From contig JAMYHL010000017.1 of assembly GCA_025531455.1 (NCBI GenBank), positions 620,001 through 684,000 of the forward strand: a DNA stretch of 64,000 bases. Direction: 5' to 3'. Shown in pieces: positions 1 through 14,009 of this stretch. The position numbers and the translations under genes are program-made. Under the pieces are notes generated by a model. It did no database searches and was not told the DNA's origin. It was given only the letters and a program-made list of their open reading frames with translations. How positions within the stretch are numbered: position 1 is the stretch's first letter; every line of letters begins with the position of its first letter. The DNA is from Apiotrichum sp. Y4204 (Eukaryota > Basidiomycota > Tremellomycetes > Trichosporonales > Trichosporonaceae).

Positions 1-603
1 GTCCTCGACGACGGCCGTCTCACCGACGGCAAGGGACGTGTCGTCGACTTCCGCAACACCATCATCATGATGACCTCCAACACCGGTTCCGTCTACCTCA
101 ACGAGAACGCCAAGGAGGGCCCTGTCGACCCTGCCGTCCGCGAAAAGGTTATGGGCGCCATCCGCGCTACTTTCCCTCCCGAGTTCATCAACCGTATCGA
201 CGAGATCATTCTCTACCGCTCCCTCTCGCGTGCCGACATGCGCCGCATCGTCACCGTTCGTCTCGCCGAGGTGCAGCATCGTCTCGACGCCAACAACCGC
301 AAGATCAAGATTGCGGCCGACGAATCCGCACTGGAATGGCTGGCAAACGCTGGCTACTCGCCCGCGTACGGTGCCCGTCCGCTCTCGCGTCTCATCCAGA
401 CCGAGATTCTCAACCCCCTCTCCAGGCTGCTCCTCCAGGGCCGCATCCGCGACGGCGAGACCGCCAACATCACCACCGACCACGTCCGCAACCGTCTCGT
501 CGTTGTCCCCAACCACGAAGCCGACGTCACCCTCCCCGAGGGCGAGGAGGACTCAGACTTTGACGACGACGGCATGGACGTCGAGGTCGAGGAGGTCGAT
601 TAG
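1..603 (+). CDS. HSP104: Hsp104 disaggregase, C-terminal part
   Basis: This is the last 200 codons of a ClpB/Hsp104-type AAA+ chaperone; the gene begins before the window. The frame opens in the second AAA+ domain, just after Walker B, with the sensor-1 stretch IIMMTSNTGS. It continues through the FPPEFINRIDEI arginine-finger region and the C-terminal small domain with the GARPLSRLIQ motif (about residues 120-130 of the visible part). The tail is strongly acidic (EEDSDFDDDGMDVEVEEVD). An acidic tail marks the cytosolic Hsp104 branch and is absent from mitochondrial Hsp78. The hexamer threads aggregated proteins through its pore together with Hsp70/Hsp40. No intron is seen in this part. It converges on the RAD2-like gene. 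Confidence 0.93.
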   Translation, partial: VLDDGRLTDGKGRVVDFRNTIIMMTSNTGSVYLNENAKEGPVDPAVREKVMGAIRATFPPEFINRIDEIILYRSLSRADMRRIVTVRLAEVQHRLDANNRKIKIAADESALEWLANAGYSPAYGARPLSRLIQTEILNPLSRLLLQGRIRDGETANITTDHVRNRLVVVPNHEADVTLPEGEEDSDFDDDGMDVEVEEVD

Positions 604-1031
604 GCCAGCGCCGGGGGGCGGGGTACAAAAAGGTCATCTACAACGCGTCCAGCCACCGACCGGACGCCACCGGCTAAGCCGAAGTCGAAGAAGAAGAGAA
701 AGTAGAAGCCGAGCCGAATGGACAGAAAGATAGGAGGCGGGAGGTGGAAGGGGAGAGAGTATAATATGCGGCTCGCATCAAAAGTCTTCAGAACACTAGT
801 TCGATAGGCCCAAGATGGTGGTAGAAAACAGATCTTTATGAAGTTGTATAGATAAGCAGAGTGCCGAGCGTCGAGTTATTCACGGGTGGATAGAGTGACT
901 AACAGTATTGACGAGCGGATCGAGTTACTCCGAGGTGAACTGAGATGACTTACAATCTTCTCTTCAGGCAGGGTAAGTAGGGAGAGTCAAGTCAGCACAA
1001 AAGGTGCAATGCTACATGATATCTACTGTAT
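604..1031. other. Convergent intergenic region HSP104 / RAD2
   Basis: This 428-bp stretch lies between two stop codons facing each other and should hold both 3' UTRs. Short open frames cross it but have no coding character. I see no RNA gene or repeat. Confidence 0.6.
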
Positions 1032-4000
1032 CTAGTCTACAATCGACGATTCCGACGCCGCGGTCGACACGGTGCGCCGTGTTCGCCGCCGCTTCGGCTG
1101 CTCCGGCTCATCCTCCGCATTGCTGTCAGAGCCGTACGCTTCGTCGTCCCGCGTTTTGCGCTTCGCGGTGCGCTTGGCCTTGGGCTTAGGATTACTCTTG
1201 GCCTTCGGCTTGGCCTTCGCCCGGCCCTTCCCCTTCCCTTGACTCTCCTCCTCACCGTTCTCTGGTACCGCCTTCGCCACATCTCCACTCTTGCTCCTCC
1301 TGAGTCCCTTGGGATCGTTCTCATCCACACCGGCAAGCATCTCGCCCCACTCGACATTTTCGCTCGACACACCTTGCACGACTGCCTCAGCTTCGCGGAA
1401 CTGCTTGATCACGCTCATTAGGCGCTTGCTGATGTTGGCGGTTGTCCTCCGGCGAGGCACATAGGAAACACCTGCGCCGGCCGAATTGTCAAAGTACGGC
1501 AGGAGCGTCGCTTGCACCTTGAGCGTACCCTTGCCGCGCTGTGCGATGCGTTGCACAATAGGCGTGAGCTCGTCGTCCACCTTTGAGATGGACCACGATA
1601 GCTCCTCATGGAGGAATCTGTGGGTGTCAGCGGCTCGTTCTCGCTGGGATTTAGCTGCATTGACTCACGTGCGCAGCGCAGCGAGACGGGGGAAGCCCCA
1701 GTGGAATGGCTCGTCACTCTCGTCCGCCGTGGGATAGAGATACGCCTCGCGCACATGTGGGTCTGGCCAGTGCGATGATAGTTGTATGCTATCCGCAAAA
1801 CGCTTCTTCTGGCGGGTTAGCTTCAAAGTCGTTCTCCACTCACAAAAGACCGCTTCCACTTGGTATCAGACTCGGTCTCAAGGTCCTGACCCCTCTGCAC
1901 ACGCAGCCACCAGTTGCGGAAGTTGACGAGTCCATCAGGACCGGGAAAGTTGGCGAGCAGCTCAAGGGCCAGTACCGGTCCCACACCCGTCAAACCGAGA
2001 GTATAGTCCGAACCCAGGAGATAGGCAAGCGAGATGAGTCGCTCGCGTGTGAGACTCAGTTCGCGCTCGACGTCTGTCGCAAGGAAGCACTCTGCAAACT
2101 TGGCGTCGTTGAAGATGTTTTTAAAGCACTGTGTACCGCCAAAGAGGAACACATCCGAGTCGTCCGTGATAATCCCATCCACGAGATTCAGTTCTGCGAG
2201 CTTGGCACACTGCGCTTCCGCCTCCATTGGAGCTGTGATGTATGGGATACCAAAGTGGCGGAGCAACGTCTGAATTTGAACGACCATGGAATGCGTGATC
2301 TCGTCCGAATCACGCATAGCCGCTTTGTTTTGCTGGTTGAGAATGCGAATCTCGTCGTCAATCTCGCCGCGCACTTCATTCAAATCGCGGTTTTTGATCT
2401 GGGCGAGAAAGCGCGCATAGTCATCCTCCTCGACGACCATGTCCGCCGGAGCCATTTCGTCTTCGTCCTCAATTGGCTCAGACACTGCGGATTGCGCTGA
2501 ACTGATGGTGCGCTGCAGCGCCGGGTTTCTCGGCTGCGGTGTTGGGGAGCGAGACCACTCCAACACGTCGTCGTCCTCTTCAGAGTCGGTGTTGTATCTC
2601 TGCACCGCTGCGACATCATTCTGTAATGTAGGCTCAAAGTCCTCAACAGCTTCAGGGCCTGGGGATGGCGAGGGCGCTCCGCGAGCAGGAACGTCGGGAA
2701 TCTCAGGAGAGGGCGACGGTGCGCCGCGACGAGGCGGCTCCCACCCTGGTGACGGCGACGGTCTCCGGGCTGGTACAGGAGACGGCTCGTTCATTGGACC
2801 CGGGGATGGTTCTGGCGATGGTTCGGGGGTTGGCTCAGGTGATGGCTCGTACACCGGCTCCGGTGATGGCTCAGGCATTGGCTCAGGTGAGGGGGACTTG
2901 GGACGAGACATTTGGACAAGTTGTGCCAAATTGCGGCGAGGTCGCGGCTTGTATGCTGCCCTTTCCCGAGGAAGCATAAAGCCGCTAGGTTGGTCGGGCT
3001 CGGCGCGAGACGCCGGTGCCGATACCTCCTCGAACTCGTCGTCACTCGAATCGAGGGTTACAGCTTCTGTTTTGCGCGAGGGTTTCACATCCCCTCCGCG
3101 AGCAACGGCAGCTTCCCTCTTCTCTGCATCAGTGTCAAAGGACCCGCCAATGCTCTCCTTCATTAGGGCGGCAACCGCAGGGGGAGGTGTCTTCAGTTTC
3201 GCTGGAGCTTTGGTTTCCGCAACCACCTCGATGAGGTCATCTTCGCTATCGTCCTCGACTGAAATCGTCTCTTGCAGTGTAGGCGTGGCGGTACCTGAGA
3301 GGACGAGCGGCACCTCCTCAAGGTCCTCATCCTCGTCGCTGGACTTGGCAGACCCAGGGGTACTTCTTTGTTCACGGCTAAGTGCCAATGCCCGTGCCAA
3401 CTCGGGGTCAGCCACCTCTTCACTATCTCCCAGCTCCTCGCGCTGCAGCGAGAGCGCGAGCGCCTCATCATTGGCAGTTACGGCCGGCGGCGGTGGTGGT
3501 GTCGTATCATCCTCCCCTTTGTCGAACAGGGGCGTCGCTCCTGGAACCCTCGCTTTCCCGAACGGCGTCATCTCAACGTCTCGGCTTGGCTTCATCTTCA
3601 CAGGCGCATATCGCCGCGCGAGAGCCTCGAGAACCTGTTGACGGCGATGTTGCCGGAGTTCATCGTCAGGTGGCGGCTTGTATCTTCTTGTCAGTGATAC
3701 AACCGGCTGCGACGACTCACTCCTCGATTTCACTCCCGCTGCTCCCGTCATCGCTGACAGTCTCGTACTCGTCCTCTTGAGCTTGTTTCTTCACCCGATC
3801 CGCTGCGGTCTCAGGCTCGAGCTCAATCGGCTTCTCCTTGGTTCCATCACGGATTCCGAGTGCCCATCCGCCACCGTCGCCACGTTTTAACAGCACATAC
3901 TGGCGGTTTCGCTCGGAGGCCACCCTAACAGGGATGGTCAAATGCGCCTTACCAACCATGTCCGTGACGGTGAGAAGCTGCTGGGTAAGGGCATTCCTCT

Positions 4001-5028
4001 GGCTCAAATGCTTGATCTGCGCCTTGGAAAAGTCGAGCGCAGTGGGCGCGCCGGCGAGCATGTCTGTCAGACGCTTGTGGCTCTGTTGCCGGGACTTGAT
4101 ACGCAGGTCTCCTATAATCTCATACTGCACTTCAGTGGGAAGGGCACGAAACTCGGCTGACTCGACATCAATATCCTCGGGGTGAACCTCGTCGATAAAC
4201 TGCCGCAGCTCGTCTTCCGTCGCCAGGCGCGCATCCGGGTGTTCCTCTGTCGAGAAGGAAGGGATTGTTGTTTCGGGCAGCGCGTACCGGTCCTTTTTCT
4301 GGAAGCGCTTGCGCTTCGCCTCTTGAGACTCCACAGGCTCTGTGAGAGACGCCGTGCGCGACGGGCCTGCAGATGGGCCGGCCGACGCGCCCTCCAGCTG
4401 GTCGAGATATACCGCGTTCTCTGCAATCGTCTCGCCACCTTCCTCGACATAGGAATCCTGTGCTGCTTGTGCAGCTCGCGCGGCCTGGGCCCTGAATGTG
4501 GATTAGTCTCTTACAAAATCCATCTACCCACTGTTGTGTAACACGTAGGGCCTCGCGGCGCATCTGAGCCTGCAGTAGTTTCTCGGCCGTCTTCGTGGCG
4601 TTGAACGCAGCTCCCACCTTTTTTCTCTTCCTTTCCGCCTGCGATCAGTGTCTCAACGAGGTCTCCAAGACTCACAATCGTGCTTCGCTTGAGCGCCGGC
4701 GCTCCGCCATCAAACACGAACACCGGTTTAATGCCATGGAAGAGCAGTTTGTTTATTCGTCTTAAGAATCCTGAACAGTCAGGTTCGTTGCGAGAGTTGT
4801 ATCTGACAAGCGCGCACTGGGCATGCGATACTGCTATCCATCCGAGAACGTTTACCCACCAAGAATATGTGCATTGACGAGCACCCGGCCGTCCTTGTCG
4901 CGCATCGTCGATTGGAACTGATACAGCCAGATGGAGCTGTCGATCGCGAGGCGCTTGCCCTCCAGACTCTCGATCTGGACAGGGCGCGCCACGGGGTTGA
5001 GCAGCGACCATAGGCCCTTGACACCCAT
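1032..5028 (-). CDS. RAD2: Rad2/XPG-family structure-specific endonuclease
   Basis: This nuclease makes the 3' incision in nucleotide excision repair and acts in the nucleus with TFIIH. The start at 5028 gives the canonical family N-terminus [16 protein letters not shown], followed by the XPG-N residues [13 protein letters not shown] and [15 protein letters not shown] long, poorly conserved acidic spacer with a Pro-Ser-Glu repeat patch (around 2760-2900) follows. The XPG-I block is near 2050-2230, with the acidic active-site stretch EAEAQCAKL and [15 protein letters not shown]. The helix-hairpin-helix region [13 protein letters not shown] comes next. The C-terminus is a basic Lys/Arg tail with nuclear-localisation character. 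Several short introns interrupt the gene, for example before 4860 and near 4500, 3740, 1850 and 1640. The total of roughly 1,250 residues fits Rad2/XPG rather than the shorter FEN1 or EXO1. Confidence 0.93.
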
Positions 5029-5459
5029 TGCAAAGAGTCAAAGGCTGCGGTCGGGATGAGATGAAAGATAGTGAAAGAGAAAGAGGGAGGGAAAGAGTGA
5101 AGAAGAGAAAAGGAAGAAACGATGACGAAGGATTGAACTGAGCTTGTCTCGTACAGGTGAGTCAACTGCGGGGCTCCAGCGTTGGTGGCAACCAAAGACG
5201 TCATCCGACATCGGAGTCTCTCCAGATTCCCTGTTCCTCTGGCTGGCCCTCTGCGCCTCTGGCCTCTGGCAGCGGTCCTACTTTGCTTCCTTCCACTACG
5301 TGCTCTCTGTTCCCAAGCCGTTCGGTTCGATCGAAGAACCCCTGATCTACTGATCCCCCTGCCGATCATCAATGCACCAGGGGCACAGCAGATCAGAAGC
5401 TCAAAACGCTGAAATCTTCCGGATCAGCGCTGATCGGGCGCTAAGAAATTTCCAAAAAA
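5029..5459. other. RAD2 upstream region
   Basis: This stretch separates the RAD2 start codon from the tRNA-Arg(UCG) gene. On the RAD2 coding strand the part nearest the ATG is pyrimidine-rich (TCTTTC/CTTCC runs at 5055-5125), as is common for fungal 5' leaders. No open frame of note. Confidence 0.5.
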
Positions 5460-5550
5460 GGTCACGACGGGGTTCGAACCCGCGATCTTCTGATTAACAG
5501 ATAAGCGTAAACAATCGAAGTCAGACGCCGTACCATTTGGCCACGCGACC
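5460..5550 (-). tRNA. tRNA-Arg(UCG), intron-containing
   Basis: Reading the minus strand, the 7-bp acceptor stem GGTCGCG pairs with CGTGACC. The D-arm GGCCAAATGGTACGGC and the T-arm GCGGG-TTCGAAC-CCCGT are intact. The anticodon stem TCTGA/TCAGA encloses the loop CTTCGA...A with anticodon TCG, reading CGA codons. About 20 nt lie between positions 37 and 38, the usual site of nuclear tRNA introns, leaving a 71-nt mature body without CCA. It shares arm sequences and intron position with the tRNA-Arg(ACG) gene at 45174-45253. Confidence 0.93.
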
Positions 5551-5757
5551 TGCACAAATTCGGGAAAATCAGGTCCATCAGGTAGTGAGGGTCGATCATG
5601 CGATCGCCACGCGAAGCTGTTTGTGAATCTTGGATGCATGGATCGTCGGATCCCCCGCCCAGGGATCCTAGGTCAAAAGTTGGAGGAACCCTCAAGGTCA
5701 AGTCGAAGGATCGTCATCGACTTCTTTCTTGACCTCACTCCTCACCTCACGTGCCCA
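5551..5757. promoter_or_regulatory. Upstream region of HAM1-like gene
   Basis: A 207-bp gap between the tRNA 5' end and the ITPase ATG must hold the ITPase promoter. No TATA box is obvious. Confidence 0.35.
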
Positions 5758-6557
5758 ATGTCAAAATCGTTCAGTGCGTAGAATCTCTAGCTCCAAGCTG
5801 ACGGCAGTCTTTGTGACCGGCAACGCCAACAAACTCCGCGAGGTCCAGGCGATCCTCAAGGCGGGCGACAGCGGTATCGAGTGCACGAGCCAGGCTGTCG
5901 AGCGTGAGTGGCGGCAGTCTGAACGTGGAGAGCAGGTTCTGCGATATGCACATGCCTGCATCTCCTCTGATCGGAAGCTAACATCAGTCCCGGAGATTCA
6001 GGGCACAACGCAGGAGGTCGCCCTCGCCAAGGTCAAGGCCGCTGCGGACGCGCTCGGTGCCGCCTGTGTCACTGAGGACACGGCGCTTTGCTTTGACGCG
6101 CTTGGCGGTCTTCCTGGACCGTACATCAAGGACTTTTTGCAGACCGTTGGCCACGATGGTGAGTGAAGGAGGTGACCGTGGGAGCTATAACAGATGTGCG
6201 CCTCTCGCACATCTGTTGAGGCAGCTGAGGACACAGCATGCCGCCTCCCTGCACTGTCCGTTGCTCACGCCAGGCCTGAACCGCATGCTCGCCGGATTTG
6301 ACAACCAGCGCGCGACCGCGCTCTGCACCTTTGCGTACTGTGCGGGTCCCGGCGCCGAGCCGATCCTTTTCGAGGGGCGTACGGAGGGCAACATCGTCCC
6401 TGCGCGCGGGCCGAACGCGTTCGGGTGGGACCCTGTGTTTGAGCCGCTTGAGGGCGGGGGCAAGACGTACGCGGAGATGGCTTCTGAGGACAAGAACAAG
6501 ATTTCGCACAGGTATCGCGCGCTCGAGAAGCTTAAGGCGTACCTTGCCGCTCAGTAA
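5758..6557 (+). CDS. HAM1: Inosine triphosphate pyrophosphatase (Ham1/ITPA)
   Basis: The enzyme hydrolyses ITP, dITP and XTP to monophosphates and so cleans the nucleotide pool of deaminated purines. Family motifs are the substrate loop [16 protein letters not shown], then [15 protein letters not shown], then [24 protein letters not shown], and the C-terminal [11 protein letters not shown] and [12 protein letters not shown] take the ATG at 5758 as the start. A 16-nt exon then joins across a 34-nt intron (GTGCGT donor, CTGAC branch, CAG acceptor) to give MSKSFIFVTGN, matching the usual N-terminus. Two more introns follow: one after QAVE (from 5905 to before the VPEIQG codons) and one from about 6160 to 6277. 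The product has about 190 residues, normal for the family. The very short first intron is the weakest part of the model. Confidence 0.92.
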
Positions 6558-7199
6558 ATAGATATAGATGGTCGGACGGGTCGTGTAGATTTCTGTGACT
6601 CTCACACACTGACAAACAAGGGTCCTCGTGCAATTTAAAACCGTGACTTGAATCGCTGATAGCTGGAGCCCCACCCCCCTTCGTGCTGATTCCTGACCTG
6701 TACTCATTCAGAATCGTGACTCGTGCATATCTACGGAACGTAGCCCTCGTGTAATGTCGTTCTATGATCCATCGTGGCTCTTGCATGCTCATTACGCATT
6801 CTCGCCGTCCGCGGGAGCGGTCGGCTGGTCGTTGTCACCTGAATACGCGCCGTTACCGTTATTCACTGCGGGCATCAGCTTGTATCTCGCCAACGACTCA
6901 TGGAGGGAAAGGAGAAGGGGTAAAGTGAGGAAAAGGAGAAAACGGTGCAGGGACGGCAGCCGCGCTGTAACCAGGGTGAGAAGCAGGAGCGAGGCATTGG
7001 CACTGGGTCTGGGGGGTCTGCTTCTGAGTAGAACCCAGGGGAGGGAGCCGAGTCTCGGGTTGGGGTGGGGTGACGGAGTGACTGGGAGAAGGATTCGAGA
7101 CTGGGCATTGGGCTTGGCTGGAAGCTAGGCGTAGTGGCCCGAGAAGAGTACCGGCTGATGGAGTAGGGATAAGTGTAGAGCGGGTACGGCGGCGACGTG
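6558..7199. other. Convergent intergenic region
   Basis: This stretch lies between the stop codons of the ITPase gene and the minus-strand gene at 7200-9106. Open frames exist on both strands at 6754-7207. The minus-strand one reads as a Ser/Pro/Tyr-rich stretch, but it lies beyond the stop of the neighbouring gene in both splice forms considered. I see no supported gene. Confidence 0.5.
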
Positions 7200-9106
7200 T
7201 CAGCCATCTCGGCTAGCGGGGACGGAACCGGCGACGCCTGTAGTACCGGCTGACCGTCGAGTGGGGTATTGGGGCTACAGCGTGTGGTTGAAGCTCACCA
7301 TTGGGTGCTTCCGTTCCGGCCTCTTGTCCGTCGTCGTAGTATTCGTCGGCCAGTCCCCCACGTACCCGGGTCTCTTGCCCTGCCCGGACATTCCCTTCGA
7401 GAGCTCGTGCGAGTGCGATGTCTTCCGCATGGAGCCACGTGCTAAACCCGCCCCGTTCCTCACCCGCTCCCTCGGTCACCCTACCATGCCCTTCCTCTGG
7501 CACCGCCTCGAGGGCCGTGACGGGGCTCGCGGACGCAGACTCCATCGAGAGCCGATAGTCGCTCGACCCGGTACCTTGCGCGATCACGCTGACTATGTTT
7601 CCCTCCGGCGTCGGATTGATGACCTTGAGCACCGGGGTCATTGGGTGCGGCGTGGGCATGGTGATGGGCCCGGGGGCCTGCATCCTCTGGGCCTCGGCAT
7701 GCGCCACAGAAGCCGCAGAAGGGGGCCGCGAAGGGGGACGTGAGGAGGAGGAAGCAAGCAGCAGCGGTGACCGCGCGGCGCGAGGCGTACCTGGTTGACC
7801 GGTGGGTGGAGAGCGAATTTCTTTCCTTCGCGAAGTGCCAACTGATATGCCAGAGGGGGCGGGTGATGGGGGAACTGGCGACAGGGGCGCAGGCGCCCCC
7901 AGAGCCGGCGGCGTGGGAAGGGACTGGGGCATGATGATCTCACTAATGTGTCCTGCTTGTGAGTGGATGTCAAGGAGGAGAGAATTCTCGGGAAGGGCGA
8001 AAAAGACGGGGACGACACGCTGAACGGCGGGGAGAACCTGCATTGGCGTCGAGGCGGGAGCGATCTCGGGCGCTGTAACAGCAGGGGATGACACCGGCGG
8101 AGGGCTCTTGGGAGGAACTTGAGGGGGCGAGCCGGCCTTGGACGCTGCGGGAGAGACACGGCGGGACGTCTTTGACAGTGCAGGAGAGGCCACCGCCGCG
8201 ATGCTACGGGGGGTCGCCGCGGGCGGGGATCCCACGCCGACTGCGGAGCCTAGGGCCAGCGGACTGATGGCACGAGGCGGGGGCGGGACTTCTGGCGGCG
8301 GCGAAGCTTCAATCTCAGGCGGAGGCGCAGGAGGCTTGGGTGAGGGCACGGGGACTTTGGGTGAGGGCACAGGGACTGGAGCAGGAGCTGGAGCTGGAGA
8401 AGGAGCGGGAGCGGGAGATGGAGCTGGGGCTGGCGACATTGGGGGAAGAGAACGGGCGACGGGGCCTGCCGACGGCACGCCGAGCCTGGAGTTGGGAGAG
8501 GAAGCGGGAGCTGCAGCAGAGAAGACGTACTGAAACGGAGGTTGCTGCTGCTGAGCATCCTGGGGCGGAGGCTGGGTGAATCCGCTGAAGGCAGGGTACG
8601 GCTGCTGGTGATAAAGGCCGGGGCCGTTGTGGCCATTCATGCCGTTCATGCCGTTTGCCGGCATCGAGTGAAGCTGTTGCCCATGTTGCGAGGGAGCCAA
8701 ACGGATGGGTGCCTGTGTCGAGGTGGGCGCGAGATAGGGGTTTGGCGATTTGAGAAACGTGCCCGTTGTGGCCTGGACGTGGCGGGCGAGATTGTCGCGC
8801 TCGCGGACTCGGTGCTTGTGGGATCCAGGATGGACGAGGTCGGAGGTGACGCCGCTGTTCTCTGCTATGAGCATCAGGAACTCGTCAACGCAGCGGCGAC
8901 GAGCATCCCTCCTCTCGGCGGGCTTGTATGCGTCGAACCTCCGCAGGACGGTGTGCAGCTGAGCGCGGTTCTTGTCGAGGATCTCGATGGCCTCTTTGGC
9001 CAGCGACGCCTGGTGTGAGCGGCTACTGTAGCAAACACGGCACCCGACTTACCTGGACATCATCCTCCAAGTCCCAAGAATACTTGTTATTTGGGTCTTG
9101 CGACAT
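7200..9106 (-). CDS. Pro/Ala/Ser-rich protein of unknown function
   Basis: I do not recognise this protein. The start at 9106 gives MSQDPNNKYSWDLEDDVQ, then a 43-nt intron (9010-9052). A charged, predicted helical segment of about 60 residues follows (KEAIEILDKNRAQLHTVLRRF ... DEFLMLIAENSG) and is the only well-ordered looking part. From about residue 110 the chain is low complexity: Gln/Pro-rich, then a Pro-Ala-Pro/Pro-Ser repeat block (plus-strand 8340-8430). The middle has Ser/Pro/Arg patches typical of phosphorylated disordered regions. A last intron (7298 down to 7250 or 7238) gives a C-terminus ending ...GSVPASRDG at 7200; both acceptors keep the same frame (604 or 600 residues). If that intron is retained, translation stops at 7213 with a basic YRRRRFRPR tail. 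A scaffold or cell-cycle/cytoskeletal regulator is possible, but that is a guess. Confidence 0.75.
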
Positions 9107-10892
9107 GATGACGGAGAGAGGGCTGGATGTGAGGATCGACTTGAATAGATGGGCAATCGAAAGAGAGGAAGAAAAGCGATACTCAGCGCTGCCTTTTCAA
9201 CTCGGACGAGGCGATGAAAGACGCAGCGCTGCCCGGCATTACACCCATGGTTGGCCCATCGGGCTTGAGGGTGCTTACCGGTTGACTGGACTGGATTGCT
9301 GATGTACACTTAGATCGTGGGAATGGGTGTCGGTGGACAATGCGGTGAGAAGAGATCCAGATCCGTTCTGGCGCTCTGGACCGCCATTCGCCCCTTCCGT
9401 TGGTGTGCATCTGGCTTCCCGTCCGTCCTCCACACATCTTTGATTCTCTATGTGTTCAAGATCAGAAGTGAGGTGTTCTCTGAGCTACATTCAGGGCGTC
9501 GGAAGCGACAGAGCCCTCTGCCTCGTGCTCTCCGCATTTCCGCGGCCCGTGCTCTGTGGGGGAGGCGTCAGTTACGCGTCAGTGCTCATGTCCAGCGAGA
9601 ACGGGTCCAGAAGCAGATAGCATCCTTTGCTCTGGACTATCGGTGTTGGGGTGTCAGAATCTGCCTTTTGCGACGATACCGGCACGGGGTGCAGGTCTGA
9701 AAGATACATCTGGCCTCGGTGATTGTCTTCTCTGACGATTAGCATGTGGAGATCACAAGATCAGAGAGAATCAGAAGCGCTGCGCACATTCGTACAGAGC
9801 AGTCAGCGAGAGGCCCCAGCTCTATACGGCCGGGACCCGCGCGAATTTCCCGACGAGACTCCTCCCTTCAGCTCACAGATGCAAAGATGTGCACAAGACC
9901 TCGCTTTGATCGCTTCCAAGTTTGGCACAGACCGTGGTATTCCGTCAGCTTTGAACTTCAAACAGTCGGGTGCGGCGCTTTCTAGTTGCCTATCAAGGCG
10001 CAATTCTGGCTGATGAGTTAGGTGTGGCGTGCGGCATGTGGAGAAGCAGTCATTAGTCAGCGAAGAACGCAGATTCAGCGGTTACAATGAAGGGTGATAC
10101 CTTCTTGTTGATGTGTCCATTCTCTGAAGCCTGGGACCCTTTTCAAGGAACCCCATTTAAAAGGACCGTGACCGCGACCAGGCGAGAAGAAATCGTTTGC
10201 TGATTCGACAGCAATTCGAGTTATCGATATCGCAGTACTAGTGGTGTACTTGCGCTCGTGCCTCGTTATTTCTCGAAGCTGAGTCGAACGTGTTAATTCC
10301 AAGATGCGCTTGCTTATGACCCTCGTTCCTCGTTGTATCGTGTGCACGTAGGGGAGCACATTACAGGGTTCTGAAGCGCATGATGGGATCCGAGAGAGTC
10401 TGAACAGAGGACCAAACAAGAAGAATAACAAAAAAATTGTCCAAACAGCCAGCAGGATGATTTTTGCTCGCCACTTGGCCTCGATGTCTGTTTATCTGTT
10501 GGAGCTATATCCTGATATATCCCCTATATATGCATATATCCTGACATCCGAGAACCACGTGTCTGCAATGTTCCCCTCCATGCCCTCCATTTTGCTTCCG
10601 CTCATGCCTCGCGCGTGCGCCACTCCCATTCATTCCACCTCACAACACACATCCGAAAAGGAATCCAGGGTCAATCGCGTTCGCTTGTTGACATTGTCGC
10701 ATTCATCATCATTACTCCAACTAGACGAACAGCAACAACAAACACCACACTCCTATACCCACCCTGTCCTTCTTATATCCACGCCGAAACCGAGTGAAAC
10801 GTTATTCACACGCGCGGAAGAAGCGCACGGAATCCCTCCGCGTTACGCCCAATATCAATTCTCTGGATCACACACACTCTTCGTGACGAAGG
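9107..10892. other. Divergent intergenic region upstream of GCN5
   Basis: This 1.8-kb region holds the promoters of two divergent genes. The only marked feature is a cluster of TATAT/ATATA runs at 10505-10545, about 350 bp upstream of the GCN5 ATG. CT- and CA-rich leader sequence follows from 10620. Short frames on both strands show no protein-like character. Confidence 0.5.
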
Positions 10893-13716
<2,824 letters not shown>

Positions 13717-13830
13717 TGTGGTACGTGGATAGGCGGGAAGTGTATTGGTATAGTATAGGTAGTGTACCCTGTAGGTAGTATGCGGGAGCGTCACCCCGTG
13801 ATGATATATTATTCTCATATGACCGACTCA

Positions 13831-13865
13831 CTGACGACTGACTGGCGACTGACTGGCGACTGACA
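13831..13865. repeat. Short tandem repeat, 11-bp unit
   Basis: The unit ACTGACTGGCG is repeated about three times in the GCN5 3' flank (13717-14009), which otherwise holds nothing recognisable. Confidence 0.6.
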
Positions 13866-14009
13866 CGAATGTAGGCTTGACGTACTCCTGACACTTGCAC
13901 ACCATTCTTCCACTTTCTCACATGCATTATAGAACTGTGCATTCAATACCGATGCCACTTTCTCAACATTTCAGAGACAGGGGAGCCTTCTCATCTATAG
14001 ATGAGAGAT

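Noticed and set aside
2439..3641. 400-codon plus-strand frame inside RAD2
   Set aside because: Antisense Ser/Gly-rich shadow of the acidic, Pro-rich RAD2 spacer.
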